From Oceanidesulfovibrio marinus (GTDB taxonomy: Bacteria > Desulfobacterota > Desulfovibrionia > Desulfovibrionales > Desulfovibrionaceae), in contig NZ_CP039543.1 in the NCBI RefSeq assembly GCF_013085545.1, positions 1,364,001 to 1,428,000 on the forward strand: a stretch of DNA of 64,000 bases. Direction: 5' to 3'. A program made the position numbers and the translations under genes. Shown here piece by piece: positions 25,611-33,928 of this stretch. The first letter of the stretch is position 1. Every line of letters starts with the position of its first letter. A model generated the notes under the pieces. That model was not told the DNA's origin, searched no databases, and saw only the letters and a program-made list of their open reading frames with translations.

Positions 25611-26807
25611 TTATGCGCTCAGGATCTCGCGCAGCGCCTCAACGGCGGCGTCCAGATCGGCCCGTGGGGTGGACAGCGGGGGCAGGAAGCGCAGCACCCG
25701 CTCCTGGGTGCAGTTGAGCACAAAGCCCTTGGCGAGCATGGCCTGCCACGCCCAGGCCGCCGGCTCCTTGAACACGAGGCCGCAGATGAGGCCCACGCCG
25801 CGCGCTTCCTCCAGCTGGTCCGGGAACTCGTCCACCAGGTCGTGCAGCCGGCCCAGGAAGTGCTGGCCTTCGGTGCGCGCCCGGTTCACCAGGTCCTCGT
25901 CCTTCATGATCCGCAGCACCTCCAGCGCCACGGCGGTGATGACGCCGCCGCCGCCAAAGGTGGTGGCGTGCGCCCCCGGTGCAAAGCCGGCGGCCGCGTC
26001 GTCCGTTGCCACCACCGCGCCCATGGGCAGGCCGTTGGCCAGGCCCTTGGCCAGGGTGACCACGTCCGGAGAGAGGCCATAGTGCTGGTAGGCCATGAAG
26101 TTGCCGGTCCGGCCCATGCCGGTCTGAATCTCATCCACCATGAGCAGCACGTCCTTGTCCCGGCAGATGCGCTCCACGGCCACGGCGTACTCGGTGGACA
26201 TGGGCCGCACGCCGCCCTCGCCCTGGATGAGCTCCACAAGCACGGCCGCGGTTTTGTCGGTGATGGCCTTGTCCAGCGCGGCCGGATCGTTCCACGGCAC
26301 GGTGACGAAACCTTCCGGCAGCGGCCCGAAGTACTCCTTGACCTTGGGCTGGCCCGTGGCCGTGAGTGTGGCCAAGGTGCGGCCGTGGAAGGAGCCGTCC
26401 AGGGTCACGATCTCGTAAGCGTCGCGCTTCTTGATGGTCCGCATGTACCGCCGGGCCAGCTTGATGGCGCCCTCGTTGGCCTCGGCTCCGGAGTTGCAGA
26501 AGAACGCCTTGCCCAGGCCCATCCATTTGGTGAGTTCCTCGGCATAGGCCACCTGCTCCTCCTGGTAGAACAGGTTGGAGACGTGGACGAGCTTCTGCGC
26601 CTGCTCGGCCATGACGCGTGCGATCTCCGGCCGGCTGTGGCCCAGGTTGCACACGGCGATGCCGGCGAGCAGGTCTACATACTCCCTGCCGTCCAGGTCG
26701 GTAAGCCTGGAGCCGACGGCCTTGGTGATGCCCATGGGATACCGGCCGTACGTGTTGCACAGCACGCTCTCGGTCCGCGCCTTGAGTGTATTGAACTTGT
26801 CGCTCAT
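25611..26807 (-). CDS. argD: Acetylornithine aminotransferase
   Basis: 398 residues from ATG 26807. A class III PLP aminotransferase: C-N-S-G-A-E-A-N-E-G-A, F-H-G-R-T-L, D-E-I-Q-T-G-M-G-R-T-G and the PLP Lys in T-L-A-K-G-L-A-N-G-L-P-M-G. It converts N-acetylglutamate semialdehyde to acetylornithine in arginine synthesis and may also serve as succinyldiaminopimelate aminotransferase. argF, argG and argH lie at 51-55 kb, not beside it. Codon-poor ATGs at 26822 and 26816 are less likely starts. dut is directly upstream on the same strand. Confidence 0.9.
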   Translation of the reverse strand: MSDKFNTLKARTESVLCNTYGRYPMGITKAVGSRLTDLDGREYVDLLAGIAVCNLGHSRPEIARVMAEQAQKLVHVSNLFYQEEQVAYAEELTKWMGLGKAFFCNSGAEANEGAIKLARRYMRTIKKRDAYEIVTLDGSFHGRTLATLTATGQPKVKEYFGPLPEGFVTVPWNDPAALDKAITDKTAAVLVELIQGEGGVRPMSTEYAVAVERICRDKDVLLMVDEIQTGMGRTGNFMAYQHYGLSPDVVTLAKGLANGLPMGAVVATDDAAAGFAPGAHATTFGGGGVITAVALEVLRIMKDEDLVNRARTEGQHFLGRLHDLVDEFPDQLEEARGVGLICGLVFKEPAAWAWQAMLAKGFVLNCTQERVLRFLPPLSTPRADLDAAVEALREILSA

Positions 26808-26910
26808 GAGATTCATCCTCATTGATGATTGATGTCCGCACAGAATGGAAGAAAGCCGTTGCCGCCGGGCGAGACCGCCAGGGCGAATCCGGGGACGCGG
26901 GCGAAAAGAA

Positions 26911-27408
26911 TCAGGCGCCCGTGTGCCCGAAACCGCCCGCTCCTCGGTCTGTATCGGAGAGGGTCTCGCTGGGCACGATGCGGGCCGCGAAGTACGGAAG
27001 GAACAGGAGCTGGGCGATGCGGTCGCCGTGACTGATGGTGCGGGACTCGCCCGAGGTGTTCAGGAGCGAAACGATGATTTCGCCGCGGTAGTCGGGGTCG
27101 ATGACGCCGACGCCCTGGCTGACGGTGAGCCCTTTCTTGGTGCCCAGGCCGGAGCGGGAGAAGACGAAGCCGGCCACGCCGGGCATGCCAATCTCGATGG
27201 CAATGCCAGTGGGCACGGGGAAGCGGCCACCCGGCTCGATGGTGATTGCCTGGCCCGGCTGGTCGGCCAGGCAGGCCTTGAGGTCCACCCCGGCCGAGGC
27301 GGCCGTGGCGTGGTTCAGGTCGTAGTTGCCGTCGCCCTGGGCGTATGGGCAGCCCCCGTCGCGCAGGAAGCGGACTCTGACCTCTATCTCGTTCTGTACC
27401 GGTTGCAT
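26911..27408 (-). CDS. dut: dUTP diphosphatase
   Basis: 165 residues from ATG 27408. It hydrolyses dUTP to dUMP, keeping uracil out of DNA. Trimeric dUTPase motifs in order: A-G-V-D-L-K-A, R-S-G-L-G, G-V-I-D-P-D-Y-R-G-E, R-I-A-Q-L-L-F and the C-terminal R-G-A-G-G-F-G-H-T-G (usually G-F-G-S-T-G). An insert of about ten residues (Y-A-Q-G-D-G-N-Y) precedes motif 1. It lies 64 bases after the GAK cluster's last gene and may be read from the same transcript. Confidence 0.93.
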   Translation of the reverse strand: MQPVQNEIEVRVRFLRDGGCPYAQGDGNYDLNHATAASAGVDLKACLADQPGQAITIEPGGRFPVPTGIAIEIGMPGVAGFVFSRSGLGTKKGLTVSQGVGVIDPDYRGEIIVSLLNTSGESRTISHGDRIAQLLFLPYFAARIVPSETLSDTDRGAGGFGHTGA

Positions 27409-27472
27409 GCTCTCGCGTTCTCCCTTCCGGGGTTTCACATAGCCGCCTGAAGGCGCGAACGCAAGTAATTGA

Positions 27473-28678
27473 TCAAACAATGGAGAGCAGATGGGCGAGA
27501 ACCTTGTTCGAATCGAGGTACGGCGGGTTCTCGTCGTCCACCAGATCAGCGTCGATGACCTCGATGCCAAAGCGCTGGATTTTGGCCAGATCAAGGGGCA
27601 TGGGGTACTGCCCACGCCTGGTGTCCACCAGCATGAAGTTGAGGAGCTGGTCCCGGGCGCATTCGTGCTCGCAGCTTCGGCTCAGCGTATCCAGCAGCAC
27701 GCGCACGCATCCCGACAAGGACATGCCCTTCTGCTCCGGGTCCGGCGCCGAGTTGGGAATGTAGATCTTGGGGCACTCGTTGCGGCTGACGCACTCGCCC
27801 ACGCCCTTGGGCAGGAGGTTGGCGATGAGGCTCGTGTAGAAGCTGCCTATGGGGTAGCAGATGATCTCCGCCTTGCTGATGAGATCGCTGACTTTCTGGC
27901 GGATGTGGACCTCGCTCGGCTCCGGCGCTCCTTCCGGATGCATGTCCCGGGTCAGGAACATGCGCTTGATGGGCGAGGCGATGGGTGCGGTCTCCTTGCC
28001 GGTGAGCATGTGCTGGCCCACGACGTACGAGCCGTCCTCCAGCTCGGCGGCGAGGTGCAGATTGGCCGAGCTGACCGGCCGCACCGTGCCCTTCACGTCC
28101 ACGAGCTTGGAGAAGAGGTAGATGACTGGGTCGATGTGCCGGCCGTAGTTGAAGTAGCCGCCGGCCAGGATGAGATTGCCGATGGAGGCGCCGCGCAGGT
28201 CGAAGTCGTCCTTCATGCACTCCGTGAAGAAGCGCAGGTGGTTGCGGATGAGCTTGCGCATGGGGTCATCCACCGCGGCGATGCGGGGGTCCCTGCCGTC
28301 GCGCAGTGCAAGAAGCCGTTTGTGCAGCTCTTCCTGGGGCTCATCCTTGGGCAGGCGGTAGGCGAAGAGGTCGAAGATGGCGGAGTCCGCGCCGGGCAGG
28401 CGCTCGGAAAGCGCCATCAGCCGGTTGCGCACGTCGCCCACGGCGATCATGTTGAAGGCGCGCCGCAGCTCGGCCGAGCTGCCGCCGGAGTCGAACGGCG
28501 TGATGATGTGGATGGAGTTGTGCGTATAGCGCACTAGCCGGCGGGAGAACTCCTTGAGCGCCGTGCCGCCGGAGAAAAAGAGCAACCGCGGCCCCAGTTC
28601 CGGCGAGCGCTCGTAGCGAGCCAGCCGCACCGGGTCGGGCAGCGCCACGGTATGGCAGACCTTGATCCGTTCGGACAT
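27473..28678 (-). CDS. GAK system CofD-like protein
   Basis: 401 residues from ATG 28678 (AAGGG upstream). A member of the CofD/YvcK superfamily: S-G-G-T-A-L-K (the G-G-T-G loop), D-S-G-G-S-S-A-E-L-R (D-D-G-G-S-S-G-R-L-R in YvcK), A-V-G-D-V-R-N-R-L and S-I-G-N-L-I-L-A-G. CofD transfers a phospholactate group in coenzyme F420 synthesis, while YvcK binds UDP-sugars and controls wall growth. No F420 genes are nearby, so a new role is likely. As I recall, TIGRFAM places this branch in the GAK system. Last gene of the seven-gene cluster, 7 bases after the HprK-like kinase. Confidence 0.85.
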   Translation of the reverse strand: MSERIKVCHTVALPDPVRLARYERSPELGPRLLFFSGGTALKEFSRRLVRYTHNSIHIITPFDSGGSSAELRRAFNMIAVGDVRNRLMALSERLPGADSAIFDLFAYRLPKDEPQEELHKRLLALRDGRDPRIAAVDDPMRKLIRNHLRFFTECMKDDFDLRGASIGNLILAGGYFNYGRHIDPVIYLFSKLVDVKGTVRPVSSANLHLAAELEDGSYVVGQHMLTGKETAPIASPIKRMFLTRDMHPEGAPEPSEVHIRQKVSDLISKAEIICYPIGSFYTSLIANLLPKGVGECVSRNECPKIYIPNSAPDPEQKGMSLSGCVRVLLDTLSRSCEHECARDQLLNFMLVDTRRGQYPMPLDLAKIQRFGIEVIDADLVDDENPPYLDSNKVLAHLLSIV

Positions 28679-28685
28679 GGGTCCC

Positions 28686-29786
28686 TTACCCTTCCAGAAT
28701 GGCGACGCACTTCTTGGCGGCGCGCTCGAAATCCACACCGCCGGAGAGCTCGTACACCGGACATCTGTCGAGCAGCTCCCGGTAGGCCTGCTCCGAGAAA
28801 TCGAGCTGCGCATCGTCGCCAGGCCGGTAGAACAAACCCGGAGACTTCATGAACGCCGGCATGAGGTCTTCCCGCCGGGAAAGATCGACGCGACTGACGA
28901 TGAGCTCGCCGCCGTCGCGCTGCCAGTTGAGCAGCACAAGACAGGACATGGGCGCGGCCAGGCGGAAGCGGCCCTCGCCAAAGCACTCGTCGATAAAGGC
29001 GTCGTACTTGTGCTCCAGGGTCCAGAGCTCGCTCTGGGGCATGGCGGCGAAGCGGTCGCGCTCCTCGTCGTCCATCACCGGCGTCAGGCTGGGGTTGTGC
29101 AGCACGGTGCCGGGGTTGATGCGCGGCATCTTGGCAACGCCGTACATGACGAGCCCGGTCCCGGCGTCCCCTTGGGCGTCGCGCTGGACCATGAGCCGAT
29201 CGTTGGACACGAAATCCGTCTGCAGCCGCATCACGTGCAAGGCCAGAGTGGACTTGCCCATGCCGGAGAAGCCGGCAAAGGCCATGCCGCGACCGTTCTT
29301 GGCAACGCCGGCGGCGTGGAACAGCAAGCTGCCGCGGTCCAGAGTCCACTCGATGAAGCGGTTGTTGACGAAGTTGACCACCTGGTTGTCGTTCTCAAGG
29401 CACGGCCCCAGGGCGACATTCACGCCGCCGCCGAAGACGAAGAGCATGCCGGTGAGCCGCTTGCGCACGGCCCGGCCGTCCGGAAGCTCAGCGTACTCTT
29501 CCTTGATCTTGGTCTTGCCGGGATCGGGCTGCTTTTCGGTGAACTCCACGCCCAGGTCCGAAGGTTCCGGCGCGGCGTCCTCCAACGCGTGGATCACGGT
29601 GTGCGCGTTCTCTGCACCATCGGAGAGAAAGTCACGAAAGTAGTCGCCCAGGGCGTCCAGCAGCTCCTGGGAGTTGGAGCTCACCTCGGTGCGGTAGCCG
29701 TCGAAATCGAGATGCAGGGCGCCTGCGATCTCCAGGCCGGTCAGCGTGTCGGCCAGAAACGATTTGGCGGTGGTCAGGCGCGTCAT
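28686..29786 (-). CDS. HprK-related kinase B (GAK system)
   Basis: 366 residues. P-loop G-F-S-G-M-G-K-S-T at about residues 169-177, in the C-terminal half, inside a fold related to HPr kinase/phosphorylase: F-H-A-A-G-V-A before it and F-V-S-N-D-R-L after it match the HprK core. HprK phosphorylates a Ser on HPr; no HPr gene is present here, so the substrate is unknown. The N-terminal 110 residues are a separate domain without assignment. Its ATG overlaps the TGA of the ATP-grasp gene by four bases, a sign of tight co-translation. Confidence 0.85.
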   Translation of the reverse strand: MTRLTTAKSFLADTLTGLEIAGALHLDFDGYRTEVSSNSQELLDALGDYFRDFLSDGAENAHTVIHALEDAAPEPSDLGVEFTEKQPDPGKTKIKEEYAELPDGRAVRKRLTGMLFVFGGGVNVALGPCLENDNQVVNFVNNRFIEWTLDRGSLLFHAAGVAKNGRGMAFAGFSGMGKSTLALHVMRLQTDFVSNDRLMVQRDAQGDAGTGLVMYGVAKMPRINPGTVLHNPSLTPVMDDEERDRFAAMPQSELWTLEHKYDAFIDECFGEGRFRLAAPMSCLVLLNWQRDGGELIVSRVDLSRREDLMPAFMKSPGLFYRPGDDAQLDFSEQAYRELLDRCPVYELSGGVDFERAAKKCVAILEG

Positions 29787-30661
29787 CTACCGATCCTCCC
29801 CAGCACATAGTCCACATAGAGCTTGGCCGCGTCGATGCCGTTGGCGTCGCGCAGGCCGCGGAATCCTCCAAAAGCCGAGACCTCAAAGACCTTGGGGCCG
29901 TCGGGCGTCTCCACCACGTCCACGGAGGTGAAATCGAGGCCGAACAGGGCCTGGGCTTCATGGGCCAGCTCGATGATCTCCTCGCCGGGCTCGTACGGCT
30001 CGTACTTGCCGCCGGAGCGTGTGGTGGTGTTCCAGGAGTCCTTGTTGCCGGCGCGGGCATAGGTGGCCAGGTACTCGCCGCCCAGAAAGGCCACGCCCAG
30101 ATCCTTGCCCGGATGTTTGACCATCTGCTGCAGATACATGAACGGGTTGTGCTCCTGGAAAGCCTCGACGCGGGCGCGGGCGTCGGGCCCGTTCTCCACC
30201 ACCAGCATACCGCGCGCCTTGGTGGAGTAGATGGGCTTGAACACGGCGCGGCCGTAGCGCTCCAGAAAGTCCAGGGCCTCGTCCACACTCTCGGTCAGGG
30301 CCGTGGGCGGCATGGGCACGCCGCCGGCGGCCAGGGTCACGGTGCAGCTGGAGCGGTCCAGCACGCGGAGGATGATCTCGGGATCGGAAAAAATCGGAAT
30401 GCCGCGGCGTTGCTTGAGATAGCGCAGGATCTCCAGCCGGTCCAACAGCAGCGGCGAGTAGAACGGCCCGGCCTTCTTCACGATGATCGCATCCAGCTCG
30501 TGCAGGGGCTGGCCGTGGGCCCAGACCTCCTCACGCTCCAGGTCCAGGGCCACGGTCTCGGGGTCCACAAGGCAGCGGAACCCGGTCTCGGCCTTCACGG
30601 TGTCGGCAAGCAGCTCGGAGGACCAGCCTCCAGGCACGCCGTATACGGCTATCTTTTTCAT
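29783..30661 (-). CDS. GAK system ATP-grasp enzyme
   Basis: 292 residues. RimK-like ATP-grasp fold: a pre-ATP-grasp domain (about 1-100, starting K-K-I-A-V-Y-G), the ATP-binding Lys in A-V-F-K-P-I-Y-S-T-K-A-R-G, and metal-binding D-V-V-E-T and F-E-V-S-A-F-G-G-F at the end. Such enzymes join a carboxylate to an amine using ATP, often amino acids onto peptides, proteins or cofactors. The acceptor here is unknown; small proteins encoded in the same cluster are candidates (inference). No strong Shine-Dalgarno. It overlaps the kinase gene by ATGA. Confidence 0.87.
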   Translation of the reverse strand: MKKIAVYGVPGGWSSELLADTVKAETGFRCLVDPETVALDLEREEVWAHGQPLHELDAIIVKKAGPFYSPLLLDRLEILRYLKQRRGIPIFSDPEIILRVLDRSSCTVTLAAGGVPMPPTALTESVDEALDFLERYGRAVFKPIYSTKARGMLVVENGPDARARVEAFQEHNPFMYLQQMVKHPGKDLGVAFLGGEYLATYARAGNKDSWNTTTRSGGKYEPYEPGEEIIELAHEAQALFGLDFTSVDVVETPDGPKVFEVSAFGGFRGLRDANGIDAAKLYVDYVLGRIGR

Positions 30662-30689
30662 GATCGCTTCGCGTATGTATGAGGGTTAT

Positions 30690-32396
30690 CTAGTAAACGA
30701 GCGCGTCTTCGGACAGGACGAACTCGTCCCAGGGCCGGCCTTTGTGATCCAGCAGCTTTTCCAGGAAGTAGACGCCGCGCAGGAACATATCCTTGGCAAA
30801 GTGCATGTTGAGCTCGAACCGGGTGGAGGTGATGAAGCTGCGCGCCAGGCCCAGAGCGAGCCGCGCGTCAAAGGTGGTGTCGCCGTGCTCCACTCCGAAG
30901 TCCTTGGAGAAGTGGTAGATGCGCTTGGCCACACGGTTCAGCCGCGCCCGACTGTAGAGATCGAAGATGGGCAGGCGGTAGTTGGAAACCACAAACACGG
31001 ATATGTCCTGCAGCGGATCGGCCAGCTTGGAGCGGTGCAGGTCGATAAAGTGGATGCGCTGGGCCTCGTGGTCGTAGACGATGTTGTTGATGTTGAAGTC
31101 GCCGTGGATGAAGACCGAGTACGGAGACTCCAGCTCGTTCTCGATATCCCTGGCCTGCTTCAGCATGTCATCGAAGGAGACGATCTTCATGGAGCCGATG
31201 GTCTTCGTCGCCCACTCGAAGTTGGGGTAGAGCCGCAGCACGTCATCCAGCCGGGACTCCATCTGCTTGATGAAGCCGGCTTTTATGGGTGCCATGGTGA
31301 TGGTGTGCTCCCAGACGGAGAGCAGGGTCTGCTCCAGCAGGAAGAGTGCATTCTCGATGATTTCGGCCTCGGCCGTGAGCACCACGTCCTGGAAGGTGCA
31401 GCCGCTGAGGTACTCGATGAGCATGGAGGCCTGGGAGCCGTCCTCCTGGTGGGCTAGCACCTTGGGCGGCAGGCCCGGCAGAATGGACTCCCAACGGTTG
31501 ATGTTCTCCATCTCCTGCAGGAGCTTCTTGCGGTTGCCCTCCTTGAAGAGCACGCCGGAGGCCTTTTCCACGCGTTCGCCTCCGCCTTCCACGTCGCACC
31601 CGGTGTCCTCTTTCTGGCTACGAGAGCGGTCCGTGACCAGGCCGATGCGGCAGCCGGAGCGCGTGCCCCAGATGGAGTGGAACTCCACCTCGGAGATGGG
31701 CACCTCCACCCCGCTCTTGGCCAGGGTCTCGCGCAGGGCCTCGTACTGGCGGATCTTGAACTTCTCCCCCAGGGCGGCGAAGATGATGGCCTCGCCGATG
31801 TTCAGCAGGGAGTCGCCCATGCGCTCCAGGTAGCGCAGGATGAGGTGGCTCGTGATGAGGTTTTCGGTCTCCTTGCCGGAGCGCAGCTCGTTGAGAATGC
31901 GGTCGAACTGTATCTTGTAGAGGAAGTCCAGGGTGAACTCGCTGCGGCAGATCTTGAACGCCTGGGACATGTCCTGCCGGATCATGGCCGTAAAGACCTG
32001 GTTGAGGGCCGTGAGCACGGCGTCGAAGAACTTGGGCAGGTCGAAGCGCTGAATGAAGTCCTTGTCCTTCAGATACTCGGACTGGCCCACGATGTTCACG
32101 GCGAAGTCGCCGATGCGCTCGAGGTTGGTGGAAACCGTGATAGACGCGCGCAGAATATCCACAGAGCGGGGATTGCGCGGCCCGGAGCGGTTGATCGCGG
32201 AGTAGCACTTGTTCTCGATCACGCTCTTGAGATTGTCGATGTAGTCGTCACGCGCGGTGACGGACTCGATGATCTTGGGGTCCATGGTTTCGAGCACCTT
32301 GCGGGTGTTCTCCACCTGCTTGACCACCTCGATCACCATGAAGCGCAAATTTTCAGCAATGCCTTCCTTCTGAAGGACGTTTTCCAGGGGTCCCAT
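30690..32396 (-). CDS. PhoU domain fused to aminoglycoside-phosphotransferase-like kinase
   Basis: 568 residues. The first 225 carry a PhoU-like helical bundle with the paired metal-site motifs (S-T-N-L-E-R-I-G-D-F-A-V-N-I and L-R-Y-L-E-R-M-G-D-S-L-L-N-I). A linker and then a protein-kinase-like/APH fold follow (about 270-560): catalytic F-I-H-G-D-F-N-I-N-N-I near residue 430 and I-H-F-I-D-L-H-R near 450 match H-G-D-x-x-x-x-N and the metal-binding D. PhoU links phosphate transport to PhoR; here it seems joined to a small-molecule or protein kinase. Both halves look intact. Fourth gene in the GAK cluster, with AGGA about eight bases before its ATG. Confidence 0.85.
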   Translation of the reverse strand: MGPLENVLQKEGIAENLRFMVIEVVKQVENTRKVLETMDPKIIESVTARDDYIDNLKSVIENKCYSAINRSGPRNPRSVDILRASITVSTNLERIGDFAVNIVGQSEYLKDKDFIQRFDLPKFFDAVLTALNQVFTAMIRQDMSQAFKICRSEFTLDFLYKIQFDRILNELRSGKETENLITSHLILRYLERMGDSLLNIGEAIIFAALGEKFKIRQYEALRETLAKSGVEVPISEVEFHSIWGTRSGCRIGLVTDRSRSQKEDTGCDVEGGGERVEKASGVLFKEGNRKKLLQEMENINRWESILPGLPPKVLAHQEDGSQASMLIEYLSGCTFQDVVLTAEAEIIENALFLLEQTLLSVWEHTITMAPIKAGFIKQMESRLDDVLRLYPNFEWATKTIGSMKIVSFDDMLKQARDIENELESPYSVFIHGDFNINNIVYDHEAQRIHFIDLHRSKLADPLQDISVFVVSNYRLPIFDLYSRARLNRVAKRIYHFSKDFGVEHGDTTFDARLALGLARSFITSTRFELNMHFAKDMFLRGVYFLEKLLDHKGRPWDEFVLSEDALVY

Positions 32397-32405
32397 GTAG
32401 CGTCC

Positions 32406-32678
32406 TTACGAAGGTTGGACGATGAGAGGTTCATCGCCGGCGGCCGGGTCTTCTTCGTCCTTCCAGCTGAACTTGAGCGAAAACTTGCGGAAGTCGCCCT
32501 TACGCTTGGCCTCCACATCGAACTTGACCAGCCCGCGCGGCTCCAGCAGCAGCTCCTTGTTCTTGGTGGAAAGGCGTATCTTGCCTGTCTCCAGGCCTTC
32601 CGTAATGGCCTTGAGGTACTTGAGCAGAGAGTCGATGTCCTGCAGGCTCTCATGCTTGAAATTGATGTCCGATCCCAT
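32406..32678 (-). CDS. Amphi-Trp domain protein
   Basis: 90 residues. A helix (S-L-Q-D-I-D-S-L-L-K-Y-L-K) is followed by G-L-E-T-G-K-I-R-L and amphipathic strands, V-K-F-D-V-E-A-K-R-K and F-S-L-K-F-S-W, ending at the Trp that gives the amphi-Trp family its name, then an acidic tail. No catalytic motif: it looks like a binding or substrate protein. It lies 12 bases after the PHP gene and 9 before the PhoU-kinase gene. Confidence 0.8.
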   Translation of the reverse strand: MGSDINFKHESLQDIDSLLKYLKAITEGLETGKIRLSTKNKELLLEPRGLVKFDVEAKRKGDFRKFSLKFSWKDEEDPAAGDEPLIVQPS

Positions 32679-32690
32679 GAATGCCCCGTC

Positions 32691-33875
32691 CTAGTTGAGC
32701 CTGTCTTTGTACTCGTTGATGATCCGCACGCGATTCATGCCCGATACGACGAGCTGCTTGCGGATGGCCATATCGTCCCATGCGGGCTGCAGACCGACCT
32801 GCCGGCCGACTTTTTCCGGGTCCTGATGCTCCGGCTCCTTCACCTTCTCGCTCATGTGGCAGTCGTCGCCCATGAACACGAGCAGCGGTCTGGAGCTCCG
32901 CACCCGGCTGTGGTTCTGCTTGTTGACCACGGTGATGAGAAACTCCGTGTACTCGCGCGACTGCGGGTTCCAGACCTCGTAACCGTCCACGTCGTAGTCG
33001 GCCAGCAGGATGGGCCAGAACTGCTCCGGGTGGGGAATGACCACGCCGGCGCCCAGGGAGCGCGCCTCCTCGATAACCTCCGAGGCGCGGTAGAAGTACT
33101 TGAGGGAGAAGGTGCTCTTGACCTGCTTCTTGATCTGCTTGAGGTAGAGCTGGGTGCGCTCGATGACGTGGTCGCCGTAATCGCCGCGCAACTGGTCGAA
33201 CCAGTTGCGGATGAGCTTGTTCTTGACCATCTCGCGGGGGGTCTCCCGCCAGTTCTCTTCCAGCAACGTCTTGAGCTTGCCGGTGAGGATGGCCGCGAAC
33301 TGCACGATGTCCTCGCCAGCACCTGTCTTGCCCGCCGCCTTCTGGCGCTGCTCCTCCCGATAGCCCGAGGTGCTCAGCACCGCGTCCATGAACTCGAAAA
33401 GCTGGCTGCCGCGGTAGGTGAAGGTGTGCGAGAGCATGGCCTTGAGCACGTCGGCGCCCTTGTCCAGGCTCTCCTCCTTGAAATGCAGCAAGAGCTGCAC
33501 CTTGCGGTTGAAGCCGTGGGAGTAGCAGTCCACCTCCACGCCGGAGTAGCCGTTCAGCGACATGAGCACGTTGTGCTGCGTGGGGATGACGAGCTTTTCC
33601 TGCGCCTCCGGGAACATGGAGTTCACCCGCTGGACAATGAGGTCCATGGGCACGAACTCCGGGTGCCAGTGCACGGCCAGAACCTCCGCCTGCATGGGGT
33701 AGACATGGTCCGGCGTGACAACGCTCTGGCGCTGCTCCTCGGTCAGCGATGTATCGATGATCCGCAGATACCGCTTGCGGTCCTCGTCTGTTATCTCCCG
33801 CTCCACCTTGCTCACATCCACATGCAGGCACTGCGGCGAGGCGTCAGGTCTTACCAGTTCCATTTTCGTGGCCAT
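32691..33875 (-). CDS. PHP-domain-like protein of the GAK cluster
   Basis: 394 residues from ATG 33875 (AGGAGA six bases upstream; the frame is open further but that part is a shadow of the XXXCH gene). A likely PHP metal-dependent phosphoesterase fold: V-H-W-H-P-E resembles the H-x-H motif I, D-C-Y-S-H-G and V-I-P-H-P-E-Q-F-W supply further His, and F-M-G-D-D-C-H-M-S resembles the terminal (S/D)-D-x-H motif IV. The middle (about 120-260) is helical and charged, an insert or a separate domain. Whether it is active cannot be told. Second gene of the cluster. Confidence 0.75.
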   Translation of the reverse strand: MATKMELVRPDASPQCLHVDVSKVEREITDEDRKRYLRIIDTSLTEEQRQSVVTPDHVYPMQAEVLAVHWHPEFVPMDLIVQRVNSMFPEAQEKLVIPTQHNVLMSLNGYSGVEVDCYSHGFNRKVQLLLHFKEESLDKGADVLKAMLSHTFTYRGSQLFEFMDAVLSTSGYREEQRQKAAGKTGAGEDIVQFAAILTGKLKTLLEENWRETPREMVKNKLIRNWFDQLRGDYGDHVIERTQLYLKQIKKQVKSTFSLKYFYRASEVIEEARSLGAGVVIPHPEQFWPILLADYDVDGYEVWNPQSREYTEFLITVVNKQNHSRVRSSRPLLVFMGDDCHMSEKVKEPEHQDPEKVGRQVGLQPAWDDMAIRKQLVVSGMNRVRIINEYKDRLN

Positions 33876-33928
33876 CAGATTCTCCTGTGCGCCCGGCGCG
33901 GAAGCTCCGGCGCCGAGCTTCCCGGCTG

